A stretch of DNA of 64,000 nucleotides from an uncultured Clostridia bacterium (GCA_946411635.1 CAMKES010000003.1:1-64000); one strand, 5' to 3'; numbered from the stretch's first letter, positions 9,496 through 18,984 are shown. Numbers and translations: made by a program. Notes: generated by a model not told the origin, from the letters alone.

Positions 9496-10347
9496 TTATA
9501 CGGTGCCGGTCACAACGACGGTCAGCGTGCCGGGCGAGACGGTGACGGCGCCGGTTTCGGGATCCTGCGCAAACGTCGCGGCGGGAACGGTCAGCGTCGT
9601 CGCGGCGCTGCCTGCCGCGGGCAGGGTCAGCAGCGCGTCTTCAAACGTGAAGTCCGTCACCGGCGCGCCGTTCACCGTGACGGCGACGTCCGTAAGCGGG
9701 ATCGGAAACGCGTCGGTGAGCTGAAGGCCGGTCGCGGGCTCGTTGCCGCTGTTCTCGACGGTGAACGCCGCCGTGAGCGTGCCGCCCGGGGAAACCGGAT
9801 CCGGCGTCATTTCCTTTTCGATCGTGAGGTGCGCGAACGAATCGACGGGTACGGTCGCGGACACGGTGACCGGATCGGCGCCGATCTCCGCCGTGTTCGT
9901 GATCGCGCCGCCCTGTGCCATCGGCGCAAAGCCATTGACCTGCGCCTTGTAGATCAGCAGCACGTCCGCGCCCGCGGGGATCGCGGGGATCGTGAACCGA
10001 ACGCCGCCCTGCACCGGCTCCGGCGTCAGCGTTTCGCTGAATTCGCCGTCGAGGTACAGCGCCGCCGGATCGACGGCGGTCAGAGGCGCGACGGGATCCG
10101 TTCCGCCTTCCGGAACGTATGCGCCGAGATCGTCCGTCACGGGGACGTTCGTGAGCGCGGTCTCGCTCTCGTTGCGCAGCGAGATCACGTAGGTGAGCGT
10201 CGACGCGGCGCGGTAGCTGCCGTCCAGCGCGCGCTTTTCGGCGTCGAGAGCGGCCGCGAGCTCCGTTGCGGCAACGTTCGATCGCACGGACGCCGTCGTT
10301 GCGCCGTACGTGTATGTCAGGTTCGCCTGATTGGTGATGATAGCCAT
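9496..10347 (-). CDS. DUF11-type repeat protein
   Basis: A 283-aa protein with two DUF11/conserved-repeat-like beta-sandwich units. The markers are TLTYVISLRNESETALTNVPVTDDL at the first and LTIEKEMTPDPVSPGGTLT followed by FTVENSGNEPATGLQLTDAF at the second (each cited in part). There is no signal peptide, membrane segment or sorting motif, which is odd for a family usually found on cell surfaces; the N terminus is MAIITNQANLTYTYG. AAAGGAG precedes the ATG. The function is unknown; a structural role, possibly in the spore coat, would be a guess. Confidence 0.7.
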   Translation of the reverse strand: MAIITNQANLTYTYGATTASVRSNVAATELAAALDAEKRALDGSYRAASTLTYVISLRNESETALTNVPVTDDLGAYVPEGGTDPVAPLTAVDPAALYLDGEFSETLTPEPVQGGVRFTIPAIPAGADVLLIYKAQVNGFAPMAQGGAITNTAEIGADPVTVSATVPVDSFAHLTIEKEMTPDPVSPGGTLTAAFTVENSGNEPATGLQLTDAFPIPLTDVAVTVNGAPVTDFTFEDALLTLPAAGSAATTLTVPAATFAQDPETGAVTVSPGTLTVVVTGTV

Positions 10348-10415
10348 GTTCTTCTCCTTTCCGGACGGCGAAAGCCGCCCTGGGTATTCTATGCAAACCG
10401 GAAAAAAACGGCTAC

Positions 10416-10440
10416 AAAAAGCGGACGCTTTCGCGTCCGC
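10416..10440 (-). terminator. Terminator of pth-mfd-prsA operon
   Basis: GCGGACGC-TTTC-GCGTCCGC followed on the minus strand by five T, 15 nt past the stop of the last gene. Confidence 0.85.
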
Positions 10441-10455
10441 CCGGGGTTCAATTCG

Positions 10456-10848
10456 TTATTTGTCTTTGCATTCCTTTTTCTTCATCTGATACAGTCGCTG
10501 CAGGTACAGGACCGCGTCGGAAAGCAGCCAGATGATCGCGCCGAGCGCGATGCCGGACAGGAGCTTCGTCAGCACCTCGGTAAAGATCATGCCCGCGGAA
10601 ACGCCGCCGGTGATCAGCGTGACGAGGTACACGATCGAAACGAGCAGATAAAACGCCATCACGATCACGGCGAGCGCCTTGGCGATCAGGCAGAACTGCC
10701 CCTGGTCGAGCGCCCATTTGCGAAGCGCGTCCTTCACTTCGGCGGGCTTCTGCTCGGGTTCGGGTTCGGGATAGAGCGGCGCGCCGCACGCGTCGCAGCG
10801 GACCGCGTCGTCAGACAGCGATTTTCCGCATTTCGGACAATACGTCAT
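10456..10848 (-). CDS. Small zinc-ribbon membrane protein
   Basis: A 130-aa protein with an N-terminal zinc ribbon (CPKCGKSLSDDAVRCDACG), a Pro/Glu-rich linker, and two predicted transmembrane helices (about residues 52-78 and 92-112) before a Lys-rich tail. AAGGAGG lies 7 nt before the ATG. It starts 15 nt after prsA and is the last gene of that operon. I do not recognise a function; its position suggests a part in envelope or membrane protein handling, which is only inference. Confidence 0.7.
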   Translation of the reverse strand: MTYCPKCGKSLSDDAVRCDACGAPLYPEPEPEQKPAEVKDALRKWALDQGQFCLIAKALAVIVMAFYLLVSIVYLVTLITGGVSAGMIFTEVLTKLLSGIALGAIIWLLSDAVLYLQRLYQMKKKECKDK

Positions 10849-10863
10849 ATGCGTTCCTCCTTA

Positions 10864-12339
10864 TCAGTACAGATACATATCGCCGATCGATTCATACGTT
10901 TCGGGATGGAACACGGCGATCTCGTTCGCTTCGGCCAGCCACGAATCAAACTGCGCTTCCCACGCGTCGTCCCGGTTCGCGGCGGTCGCGGCGGCGGTCA
11001 CCGCGTCTTCGACGGAAGCGCGGTCCGTTTCGCCCTCCGGAAGCCGTTCGACCATGCGGATGATGTAATAGGCGCCGTCGATCACGATGGGTTCGGAGAT
11101 CTCGCCCGGATTCAGCTTCGCCGCTTCGGTCGCAAGATCGCCGTAGCGCGTGTCCGGACCGGCGAGATAGACCAGCCGTTCGTCCTTGCCGGATTCGCCT
11201 TCCGCGTGTCTGTTGTAGGTATCCATCAGGTCCTCGAACGACGCGCCTTCCTTCACGGCCTTGTCCGCGGCGTTGACGCTGTCGATCACGCCGGCGTAGA
11301 ACGCGTCCTCGAGCATTTTGTTTTCCTTCTGCAGCTCGGCGTAGCGCGCGGCGATCTCCTGCTGCCGTTCTTCGTTTTCACCCTTCAGAACGAGCGCGCC
11401 GTACTCCGCTTCCAGCCGCGTCATCTCGGCGGCGTTGCGTTCGATGTTCTCGTCGGGATCGCCGTCCGGATAAAACTCGAGCACCTGGATGCGCGCAAAG
11501 CCTTCGGGGACGTACAGAACGGGCACGTAGCTGTCGCCGTCGGCATAGTTCTCGGCGGCAGTGCGATACTCGGAGGGCAGCTCGGTAAAGGTTTCGCGCT
11601 GCTTTTCGAGCGTTTCGGCGTACCAGGCGTCGACCGTTTCGGCGTCGACGGCGTCGTCCGTCAGCGTGCGTTCCTTCAGGACCTGCGTCAGACGGTCGAT
11701 CCGCGCGCCCGTGCAGTAGGTCTCCAGCTGCTGATCGAGGTACTGCTCGAACGTGAAGCCCTCGTAGAACACGCCCGCGAGCTCCTCGTTGATCGCGGCC
11801 ATGACCGCGGCCGTTTCCTCCTCGGTCAGGGCGGAGGGGTCTTCGGGATACGTTTCGGTGATGCCGTAATAGTACGCGAACTGGCAGATCACGGCGTCGC
11901 GCTCCTCTGCGACCTGTTCGCGCGCAAGCGCATCGATCTCCGCCTCGTCGGCTTCGGACAGCTCGATGCCGAGCTCCTTCGCCTTCCACATCGGCAGATA
12001 GTATTGCAGAATGTAATCGAGCGACATGTCGAGGCACTGCTCGATCTGCGCTTCTCCGACCGAGCCGGAATAACTGAACAGGCCGATGTACTGATCGAAC
12101 ACGTCGGCGATCTCGCCGGCCTTGATCTGCAGGTCGCCGAGCTCGACGGCAACGGCCTCACGGTCGAACGCGGACGCGTTCGGATTGACGGAGGGCGCGT
12201 CGGTCGCCGCGCCGGATACGGGTTCCGTCGCGTTCGAGCCGTCCGTTTCGGCGTCCTTCGTCGCGACGAGACAGCCCGTCAGCGACAGCGCCAGAAGCGC
12301 GGCGGTCATCAGAGCAAGAATACGTTGATAGAATTTCAT
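10864..12339 (-). CDS. prsA: PrsA/SurA-like peptidyl-prolyl isomerase lipoprotein
   Basis: A 491-aa lipoprotein with lipobox LTGC (about residues 19-22) and a Ser/Ala/Asp-rich tether. A SurA-N-like helical chaperone region comes next. A parvulin (rotamase) domain near the C terminus contains RYGDLATEAAKLNPGEISEP and GAYYIIRMVERLP. It is expected to act outside the membrane, helping secreted proteins fold. The region between (about residues 220-380) is long and helical. It sits downstream of mfd, a gene order seen in many Bacillota. The symbol is used in the family sense; true PrsA orthology is not proven. Confidence 0.8.
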   Translation of the reverse strand: MKFYQRILALMTAALLALSLTGCLVATKDAETDGSNATEPVSGAATDAPSVNPNASAFDREAVAVELGDLQIKAGEIADVFDQYIGLFSYSGSVGEAQIEQCLDMSLDYILQYYLPMWKAKELGIELSEADEAEIDALAREQVAEERDAVICQFAYYYGITETYPEDPSALTEEETAAVMAAINEELAGVFYEGFTFEQYLDQQLETYCTGARIDRLTQVLKERTLTDDAVDAETVDAWYAETLEKQRETFTELPSEYRTAAENYADGDSYVPVLYVPEGFARIQVLEFYPDGDPDENIERNAAEMTRLEAEYGALVLKGENEERQQEIAARYAELQKENKMLEDAFYAGVIDSVNAADKAVKEGASFEDLMDTYNRHAEGESGKDERLVYLAGPDTRYGDLATEAAKLNPGEISEPIVIDGAYYIIRMVERLPEGETDRASVEDAVTAAATAANRDDAWEAQFDSWLAEANEIAVFHPETYESIGDMYLY

Positions 12340-12376
12340 GTATTCGGAATGATTCCTTTCCTGGATTTGTTCTTCA

Positions 12377-15300
12377 TTATACTCCCAGCGCCGGGTCGAC
12401 GCAATGCATCAGTCTGTGAATTAATTGTGGAAGTTTTTTGACAAAACCGGCCGTTGTCATCGATCGGTCGATCCATTCGACGGCGGCGGGCTCGCTTGCG
12501 ACGAGCCGCAGATGCGGGTCCGAGGACAGCACCGCCAGAAGCTGCACGCCGTCCGGCTTCGCGCCCGGGTCGTACGTGAGCGTCGTTTTTCCGTTCCGCA
12601 CGGTGACGGTGCAGAACCCCGCGCGGCTTGCATAGGCGCGGATCAGCGCCAGCTGCATCAGCGTCGTCACGGGCTCCGGCAGATCGCCGTAGCGGTCGTT
12701 GAATTCGTCCAGCAGATCGGTGTACGCGTCGCTGTCGCCGATCTGCGCGATGCGCTTGTACATCGCGAGCCGGTGCAGCTCGGACGGCAGAAACGTCCGC
12801 GGCACGTACGCGTCGACCGGCGCGTCGACCGTCGTCTCGATCTCGGGCGGCAGCGTTTCGCCCTTTGCCTCCGCAACCGCGGAGCGCATCAGCTTGCAGT
12901 AGAATTCATAGCCGACGTCCGCGATGTGCCCGTGCTGCTCGGCGCCCAGAAGACTGCCCGCGCCGCGGATCTCCAGATCGCGCATCGCAAGCCGGAAGCC
13001 CGCGCCGAACTGGGTGAATTCGCGGATCGCAAGGAGCCGCTTCTGCGCCGTTTCGGAGACCGCGCGCGCCTGCGGCACGGTGAAGTACGCGTACGCCATA
13101 CGCGTCGAGCGACCGACCCGGCCGCGCAGCTGATAGAGCTGGGCGAGCCCCAGCTTGTCCGCGTCGAGCACGACGAGCGTGTTCGCGTTCGGAATGTCCA
13201 CGCCGCTTTCGATGATCGTGGAGCAGAGCAGGATATCGATCTCCCGGTTCAGAAACGCCATCATCGTGTTTTCGAGCAGCGCCTCCGGCATCTGTCCGTG
13301 CGCCATCGCGATGCGCGCGTCCGGAAGCAGCGCCTTGAGGTGCGTCAGCTCCGCGCCCATCGTGATCACGCGATTCGACACGACGAACGCCTGCCCGCCG
13401 CGCGAAAGCTCGCGCCGCAGCGCCGCGGTGACGAGCGCGTCGTTGTACTCGGTGACGAACGTCTGCACGGGGAAGCGGTTCTCCGGCGGCGTTTCGATCG
13501 TCGAGATGTCGCGGATGCCCGTCATCGACAGGTTCAGCGTCCGCGGGATCGGCGTCGCGGTCAGCGTCAGCACGTCGATCTCGTTCCGCAGCGCTTTGAT
13601 CTGTTCCTTGTGGTTCACGCCGAAGCGGTGCTCCTCGTCGATGATCAAAAGACCGAGGTTCTTGAATTTCACGGACTTCGCCAGCAGCGCGTGCGTGCCG
13701 ACGACCACGTCGATCTCGCCGCTCTCAAGTCCCTTTTTGACGGCGGCGCACTCCTTCGGCGACTGGAAGCGGCTCAGACACGCCACGCGCACCGGGAAAT
13801 CCGCGAACCGCTGCAGAAGCGTATGGTAATGCTGCTGCGCAAGGATCGTCGTCGGCACCAGAAACGCCGTCTGCTTGCTGTCCTGCGCCGCCTTGAACGC
13901 CGCGCGCATCGCGACCTCGGTCTTTCCGTAGCCGACGTCGCCGCACAGCAGCCGGTCCATCGGCCGCGGCGATTCCATGTCCGCCTTGACGTCTTTGATC
14001 GCCTGCGCCTGATCCGGCGTCTCCTCGTAGGGGAAGGCGTCCTCGAGCCGCTTCTGCCACGCGGAATCCTTCGAGAACGCGAATCCGCCGTTCGCGCTGC
14101 GCGCCGCGTACAGCCGCGCCAGGTCGACCGCGAGCTTTTTCGCGCCCTGCCGCGCCTTTTCCACGCGCTGCTGCCATTCCGCGCCGCCGAGCTTGCTTAG
14201 CTGCGGGGGCACGTCTGCGTCCGCGCCGACGTATTTCTGGATGCGGTCGAGCTGATCGGTCGGGATGTACAGCCGGTCGTCGCCGCGGTAGGCGAACAGC
14301 AGGTAATCCTTCGTGCTGTTGTCGACGGTCAGCTGTTCGACGCCCAAAAACTTTCCGATGCCGTGCGCCTCGTGCACGACGTAGTCGCCCACGGCAAGAT
14401 CGGTGTATTTCAGCGTGCCGCCGCGTTTCCGGATCTGCGCCGACGGCTTTTTGCCGAACAGCTCCTGCGCGGTCAGCACGAACAGATGGATCTCGGGGAA
14501 CGCGAATCCCTGCGGGAGCGTCCGGGAGATCGCGAGCGCTTCGCCGCGCACCGGCGGACGCGTCAGCTCCTTCGCGTACGCAACGGAAAGATCGCTGTCG
14601 CGCAGCACGTCGCGAAGACGCTCCTCCGCTTCGCCGACGTACAGCAGCACCGCCTCGCGCGCCTTCAGAAGGCGGCCGAGCTCGGACACGAACTGTCCGG
14701 CGTCGTTCAGGAACGCCGGCGCGGGCTCGACGGTGAACTGCGCGCGGGCGCGGTGCCGGAAGCCTGCGTACGGCCGGAACAGCGTGTAGAACGCCGCGCT
14801 GTCCTTCGCGTCGAGCAGCCGCATGACCGTGTCGGCGGGAAGCAGAAGCTTCGCCTGCGCCGGATGCCCTTCGCCGCGCTCGAGCGTCGCCGCGACGGTC
14901 TCGGCAAACACGAGCTCCGCGGCCCTCGCCTCGTCCGCGATGCGCGCGGGGTCGTTCAGCAGGATCGCGCGCCGTTCGGGCAGATAGTCCAGAAGCGTTT
15001 CGGTCACGGGGCAGAGAAGCGGCACCAGAACGTCCGCGCCGACGCACGGACGGCGCTCCGCCCACGCTTCCCGCTGCGCGTCGAAACCGGCCGCGTCCCG
15101 GAGAAGCCGCAGCGCTCTCGCCATTGCCGCGTCGGTCTGCGGCGTTTCGAATGCGGGCGGCAGAACGACCGAGGGCGTCTGCTCCACGCTGCGCTGGGTC
15201 AGCGGATCGAACAGGCGCATCTGATCCACGTCGTCGCCGTAAAACTCGATGCGGCACGGATACGCCGCCTGCGGGGGATATACGTCAAGGATGTCGCCGC

Positions 15301-15841
15301 GCATCGTGCACTGGCCCGGGCCCTCGATCTGCTCCGTGCGCTCGTAGCCGGCCTCCGTCAGCCGCCTGAGAAGCAGCCGCGGATCGATCGTGTCGCCCAC
15401 ACGCACCGAAACGATCTGCGACAAAAAAGTCTTATGCGGAACGAGCCGCTCCATCAGCGCTTCGGGGCAGGTGACGATCAGCGACGGCACGGACAGCGCA
15501 AGGCGCGAAAGCACGGCAAGCCGCTGCGAACGCCGTTCGGACGAAACCGCCTCCAGATGAACGAGCGGCAGATCGCGCGGCAAAAACAGCCCCGTATCGG
15601 GCCGGAACGCCCGCTGCAGCTCAAAAAGCCGCATCGCCTCCGCCGGCGTCGGCGCGACCCAGACGACCGTGCGGTCCTCCGCAAGCGCCGCGTTCACCGC
15701 CGGACGGTGCGATTCGCTCAACCCGAAAACGGCGACCGTTCCGTCGCCCGCTTCCAGGGAGGTATGCAGCTGTCGATAACCGGGATCGTTTGCGATCGCC
15801 TGCAATAATGCGTTCATCTGTCGAAGATGGTGCAAAAACAC
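12377..15841 (-). CDS. mfd: Transcription-repair coupling factor Mfd
   Basis: A 1154-aa ATP-dependent translocase that removes stalled RNA polymerase and recruits UvrA. Domains in order: UvrB-like module (residues about 15-400), CarD-like polymerase-interaction domain (GDYVVHEAHGIGKFLG, near 487), helicase with Walker A GDVGYGKTE (near 635), DEEH box (near 735) and VGRSTRMAYAYF motif VI, then a C-terminal TRCF domain. The length is normal. The GTG at 15841 has AAGGAA upstream; an ATG at 15817 has no clear ribosome site but gives the typical MNALLQAI start, so either is possible. It lies 6 nt after pth in the same operon. Confidence 0.97.
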   Translation of the reverse strand: MFLHHLRQMNALLQAIANDPGYRQLHTSLEAGDGTVAVFGLSESHRPAVNAALAEDRTVVWVAPTPAEAMRLFELQRAFRPDTGLFLPRDLPLVHLEAVSSERRSQRLAVLSRLALSVPSLIVTCPEALMERLVPHKTFLSQIVSVRVGDTIDPRLLLRRLTEAGYERTEQIEGPGQCTMRGDILDVYPPQAAYPCRIEFYGDDVDQMRLFDPLTQRSVEQTPSVVLPPAFETPQTDAAMARALRLLRDAAGFDAQREAWAERRPCVGADVLVPLLCPVTETLLDYLPERRAILLNDPARIADEARAAELVFAETVAATLERGEGHPAQAKLLLPADTVMRLLDAKDSAAFYTLFRPYAGFRHRARAQFTVEPAPAFLNDAGQFVSELGRLLKAREAVLLYVGEAEERLRDVLRDSDLSVAYAKELTRPPVRGEALAISRTLPQGFAFPEIHLFVLTAQELFGKKPSAQIRKRGGTLKYTDLAVGDYVVHEAHGIGKFLGVEQLTVDNSTKDYLLFAYRGDDRLYIPTDQLDRIQKYVGADADVPPQLSKLGGAEWQQRVEKARQGAKKLAVDLARLYAARSANGGFAFSKDSAWQKRLEDAFPYEETPDQAQAIKDVKADMESPRPMDRLLCGDVGYGKTEVAMRAAFKAAQDSKQTAFLVPTTILAQQHYHTLLQRFADFPVRVACLSRFQSPKECAAVKKGLESGEIDVVVGTHALLAKSVKFKNLGLLIIDEEHRFGVNHKEQIKALRNEIDVLTLTATPIPRTLNLSMTGIRDISTIETPPENRFPVQTFVTEYNDALVTAALRRELSRGGQAFVVSNRVITMGAELTHLKALLPDARIAMAHGQMPEALLENTMMAFLNREIDILLCSTIIESGVDIPNANTLVVLDADKLGLAQLYQLRGRVGRSTRMAYAYFTVPQARAVSETAQKRLLAIREFTQFGAGFRLAMRDLEIRGAGSLLGAEQHGHIADVGYEFYCKLMRSAVAEAKGETLPPEIETTVDAPVDAYVPRTFLPSELHRLAMYKRIAQIGDSDAYTDLLDEFNDRYGDLPEPVTTLMQLALIRAYASRAGFCTVTVRNGKTTLTYDPGAKPDGVQLLAVLSSDPHLRLVASEPAAVEWIDRSMTTAGFVKKLPQLIHRLMHCVDPALGV

Positions 15842-15847
15842 ACCAAG

Positions 15848-16456
15848 TTATTCCTTGTCCGAACGTCCGTCGATCGAGACGGAGCGGTTCTTTTCGTGTT
15901 TTTTGTTGTACTGCATCTGCGCGTCGCCGATGCGTCCCGCAACGATCAGCTCGGCGGCGTCGGCGGCGTGCTCGAAGACCTCGTTCAGCGCCTGCTGCTC
16001 GGCCTTCGACGGGCGCTTCAGCACGTAATCGCGCAGCAGGATGCTTTCGTCCTTGCCGACGCCGATGCGGATGCGCGCGAAGGCTTCGGACCCGACGCAC
16101 GAAATGACCGAGCGCATGCCGTTGTGACTGCCCGCGGAGCCGTTCGCGCGGATGCGGAGACTGCCGATCGGCAGGTCGATGTCGTCGTACAGCACGATCA
16201 GCCGGTCCGGCGCGAGCTTATAGAAGTGCATGAGGCTCTGCACCGCGTCGCCGCTCAGATTCATATAGGTCTGCGGCTTCATGAGGATCACGCGTTCGGT
16301 CCCGATGCGGCCCTCGCCGTACAGCGCCGAAAAGCCCTTGGTCTTCACGCGTACGCCGTGGCGCGCCGCCAGCACGTCCAGCGCCTGAAAGCCTGCGTTG
16401 TGCCGCGTTTTTTTGTAGCTCAGCCCGGGGTTTCCGAGTCCTGCGATCAGATACAT
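15848..16456 (-). CDS. pth: Peptidyl-tRNA hydrolase
   Basis: A 202-aa enzyme that releases peptides from peptidyl-tRNA lost by the ribosome. Conserved motifs are GLGNPGLSYKKTRHNAGF (with catalytic His), KPQTYMNLSG, DDIDLPIGSLRIR and GSAGSHNGMRSV. The ATG at 16456 has AAGGAA upstream; longer readings add a charged non-homologous leader. It is the first gene of the pth-mfd-prsA operon, a conserved Bacillota order. Confidence 0.96.
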   Translation of the reverse strand: MYLIAGLGNPGLSYKKTRHNAGFQALDVLAARHGVRVKTKGFSALYGEGRIGTERVILMKPQTYMNLSGDAVQSLMHFYKLAPDRLIVLYDDIDLPIGSLRIRANGSAGSHNGMRSVISCVGSEAFARIRIGVGKDESILLRDYVLKRPSKAEQQALNEVFEHAADAAELIVAGRIGDAQMQYNKKHEKNRSVSIDGRSDKE

Positions 16457-16527
16457 ATCCGTTCCTTTCCGAAAAGGGTATTTCCCCACGCCCCGAACGG
16501 GGGAGGGGTAAGCGTTTCGTTTGATTC

Positions 16528-16556
16528 AGTATACCACGGTTTGCGCCGTGATGCAA
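16528..16556 (-). promoter_or_regulatory. Promoter of pth-mfd-prsA
   Basis: On the minus strand: TTGCAT (16556-16551), a 17-nt spacer and TATACT (16533-16528), about 70 nt upstream of pth. Confidence 0.7.
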
Positions 16557-16562
16557 CCGCGT

Positions 16563-17153
16563 TTACAGCGTCGGGACCTCGATCCCGATCGGCGCGGGAT
16601 CCGCTTTTGCCGCGGCGAGGAATCCGTCGACCGGATCGAGCGCGAACCGCAGGACCGGCGTTCGGAAATGCATCGGCACGACGGTCTTCGGCGCGATGCG
16701 CTTCGTGATCTCCCACGCGGCTCTGCCGTCGACGGTATAGACGCCGCCGACCGGGATCATCAGCACGTCCGCGCCCTTCAGCGCGGCGATCGTCGCGTCG
16801 TCCGGCATATGGCCGAGATCGCCGCAGTGCACGATCCGTTCGCCGTCCGCTTCGATCAGAAAGATCACGTTCGGACCGCGCTTTGCGCCCCGCACCTCGT
16901 CGTGAAACGAGGGAAAGCCCGTGATCGCAAAGCCCGCGGCCGTCTCCGGTTCGCAGGTCCGCTTCACGACGGGATCGCCCGTCACGCGCTCGACGGCGCA
17001 GTGATCGTGATGCCCGTGCGACACGGTCACAACGTCGGCGAAAACCGGCGGGAACGCATATCCGCTGCCCTCGTCCACCGGGTCGGTGACGAGGCGCTTG
17101 CCCGCTTCGTTTTCCAGTACAAAGGTCGAATGACCGAGCCACGTCCGTTTCAT
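16563..17153 (-). CDS. Metallo-beta-lactamase-fold hydrolase (UlaG-like)
   Basis: A 196-aa protein that begins MKRTWLGHSTF, typical of the UPF0173/UlaG-like metal-dependent hydrolases. The metal motif HGHHDH (in VSHGHHDHCAVE) is intact, with later ligands in HCGDLGH and VPMHFRTP. The substrate is unknown. The ATG overlaps the stop of the upstream gene (ATGA), so the two are probably translated together. Confidence 0.85.
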   Translation of the reverse strand: MKRTWLGHSTFVLENEAGKRLVTDPVDEGSGYAFPPVFADVVTVSHGHHDHCAVERVTGDPVVKRTCEPETAAGFAITGFPSFHDEVRGAKRGPNVIFLIEADGERIVHCGDLGHMPDDATIAALKGADVLMIPVGGVYTVDGRAAWEITKRIAPKTVVPMHFRTPVLRFALDPVDGFLAAAKADPAPIGIEVPTL

Positions 17154-17680
17154 TTTGCGTTCCTCCGTTCCCATAATAAGAGCTTGCCGACGCGGTGAAG
17201 CCGCTGCTCCAGCGCGACGCGCGCCGTGCCGTCCAGATGCCGCGCGGCGGAAAGCAGCGTTTCCTCCGCGCGCGGCGCGGAAAACAGCACCGCGTAGAAT
17301 CCCTGCAGCACGTACGGATCGTCCGGAACGGGCGCGTCCGCGTGCCGCGTCATGATCTGAAGCCGCCGCTCGAAAAACGATTCGTCCGGTTCGGGCGCGG
17401 GCGGCAGCGTTTCGGCGTACGCGTTCGGTACGTCCGCGGTCAGGAAAAACAGCACCCAGCCGTTCTCTGTGCGGATCGCTTCGATCAGCGGACGGCCGAA
17501 CAGCGCGCAGTCCGCCGCGTGCGCGGAAAGCAGCGCCGCGGCGTGTTCGGCGCCGCCGCGCAGAAACGCGTTCGTCGCAAGATGCGCGCGCTTCGACGGC
17601 TTGAACGCCGGCCGCACGCCGGTATGCCGCTCGACGAAATCGCCGAGCGCCGTTTCGATCAGGGGCTTCAGGGCTTCCAT
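17150..17680 (-). CDS. Hypothetical helical protein
   Basis: A 176-aa protein with no signal peptide or membrane helix. The C-terminal half (about residues 105-176, including DDPYVLQGFYAVLFSAPRA and RVALEQRLHRVGKLLLWERR) loosely resembles the DALR anticodon-binding domain of arginyl-tRNA synthetase. That is a weak impression, and there is no synthetase catalytic domain. The start at 17680 is a best guess without a clear ribosome site; the frame is open up to 17893, but that part overlaps the divergent spoIIR gene. It is coupled to the hydrolase gene downstream. Confidence 0.6.
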   Translation of the reverse strand: MEALKPLIETALGDFVERHTGVRPAFKPSKRAHLATNAFLRGGAEHAAALLSAHAADCALFGRPLIEAIRTENGWVLFFLTADVPNAYAETLPPAPEPDESFFERRLQIMTRHADAPVPDDPYVLQGFYAVLFSAPRAEETLLSAARHLDGTARVALEQRLHRVGKLLLWERRNAK

Positions 17681-17718
17681 ATCTGCATCGTAGCGGAGTT
17701 TTTTGAAAAAGTCAACAG

Positions 17719-17747
17719 GTATGAAGCGGCGGACGAATGGAAATACT
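17719..17747 (+). promoter_or_regulatory. Sigma-F-like promoter of spoIIR
   Basis: GTATG (17719-17723), a 15-nt spacer and GGAAATACT (17739-17747). The -10 matches GGnnAnAnT exactly and the -35 is one base off GTATA, the layout known for SigF promoters. SpoIIR is a classic SigF target. Confidence 0.65.
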
Positions 17748-17760
17748 CTCCGCGAGGTGA

Positions 17761-18300
17761 ATGATGATGAAAAAACGGTTTCTTTGCGGCATGATCCTGC
17801 TGCTTCTCGGCGTCCCGTGCATCCTGAAGGCCGCGCCAGCGGTCGAAACGTCGTCGGTGCACGAGGGGATCCTGCGTCTGCACGTGATCGCAAACAGCGA
17901 TTCGGACGCCGATCAGAGCGCGAAGCTCGCCGTGCGCGACGCGATCCTGCCGCTGTTTGCGGAGGAAACGAGCTATGACGACGCGCGGACGTATCTGCTC
18001 ACGCACGGACGCGAGATCCAGGAAACGGCGGAGCGCGTACTGAACGCGCGCGGCATGGACTACGGCGTCTGCCTTTCGCTCGGCACGGAGACGTTCCCGG
18101 ACCGTACCTACGGCGGACTGACGTTCCCCGCGGGCGATTACGACGCGCTGTGCGTGCGGCTCGGCGCCGCCGAAGGACACAACTGGTGGTGCGTGCTGTT
18201 TCCGCCGCTGTGCATCGTCAGCGAAACGGGCGAGCCGGTCGATCCGGAAGATATCGAGCCGGAAAGCTGGCTTTGGAACTGGCTTTCGTCGCTGTTTTAA
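17761..18300 (+). CDS. spoIIR: Stage II sporulation protein R
   Basis: A 179-aa secreted signalling protein with a signal peptide (residues 1-23). The conserved LRLHVIANSDS and KLAVRDAILPLF motifs are followed by FPAGDYDALCVRLG and the NWWCVLFPPLC box. SpoIIR is made in the forespore and triggers SpoIIGA to process pro-SigE in the mother cell. GAGGTG lies just upstream of three consecutive ATG codons (17761, 17764, 17767); the exact one is uncertain. It is followed 9 nt later by sleB, which suggests one operon. Confidence 0.95.
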   Translation: MMMKKRFLCGMILLLLGVPCILKAAPAVETSSVHEGILRLHVIANSDSDADQSAKLAVRDAILPLFAEETSYDDARTYLLTHGREIQETAERVLNARGMDYGVCLSLGTETFPDRTYGGLTFPAGDYDALCVRLGAAEGHNWWCVLFPPLCIVSETGEPVDPEDIEPESWLWNWLSSLF

Positions 18301-18309
18301 GGAGGGCGC

Positions 18310-18984
18310 ATGATCCGTTCGGCAGTAAAAAAAAGCAAGGCGGCGATCCTCGTGCTGGCGATCCTCTGCATGCTGATCCCGCTTCTCTCCGCGGAGGCGG
18401 CGCTGCGGCGCGGCTCGACCGGCGACGACGTGACCGCCGTGCAGAAGCGGCTGAAGCAGTGGGGCTACTATTCCGGCGCGGTCGACGGCGTTTACGGCTA
18501 CGCGACCGAGCGCGCGGTGCGCTGGTTCCAGCAGAAAAACGGACTGACCGTCGACGGCGTGGTGGGCGAAAAGACCGCCGCGGCGATGGGGCTTTCGCTC
18601 TCGTCCGCGGTCTCCGGCGCGTCGAAGCCCGCGAACGGCGACACGTACCTGCTCGCGCAGTGCATCTACAGCGAAGCGCGCGGCGAGCCGTACAAGGGAC
18701 AGGTCGCGGTCGGCGCGGTCGTGCTGAACCGCGTGAAAAGCAGTTCGTTCCCGAACTCGATCTCGGGCGTGATCTATCAGAAGGGCGCGTTCTCGGCGGT
18801 CGACGACGGGCAGATCAACCTGACGCCGAACGAGACCGCGATCAAAGCCGCGAAGGACGCCCTGAACGGCTGGGATCCGACGGGCGGCTGTCTCTTCTAC
18901 TATAACCCCGCAAAGACCAGCAACCGCTGGATCCGCAGCCGCCCGATCGTGCTGCGGATCGGCAGTCACGTATTCTGCAAATGA
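18310..18984 (+). CDS. sleB: Spore cortex-lytic enzyme SleB
   Basis: A 224-aa protein with an N-terminal signal peptide, a peptidoglycan-binding domain (residues about 30-90; LRRGSTGDDVTAVQKRLKQWGYY) and a SleB/Hydrolase_2 lytic transglycosylase domain. The likely catalytic Glu is in IYSEARGEPYKGQVAVG, near residue 121, and the conserved LFYYNPAKTSNRW lies near the end. It hydrolyses muramic-delta-lactam cortex during germination. AAGGAGGG precedes the ATG. Its stop overlaps the ypeB start (ATGA), as expected for the partner gene. Confidence 0.95.
   Translation: MIRSAVKKSKAAILVLAILCMLIPLLSAEAALRRGSTGDDVTAVQKRLKQWGYYSGAVDGVYGYATERAVRWFQQKNGLTVDGVVGEKTAAAMGLSLSSAVSGASKPANGDTYLLAQCIYSEARGEPYKGQVAVGAVVLNRVKSSSFPNSISGVIYQKGAFSAVDDGQINLTPNETAIKAAKDALNGWDPTGGCLFYYNPAKTSNRWIRSRPIVLRIGSHVFCK

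Noticed and set aside
9829-12441. An 870-aa rightward ORF opposite the DUF11, zinc-ribbon and prsA genes
   Set aside because: It runs antisense through three supported genes and has Arg/His-rich shadow composition with no domain.
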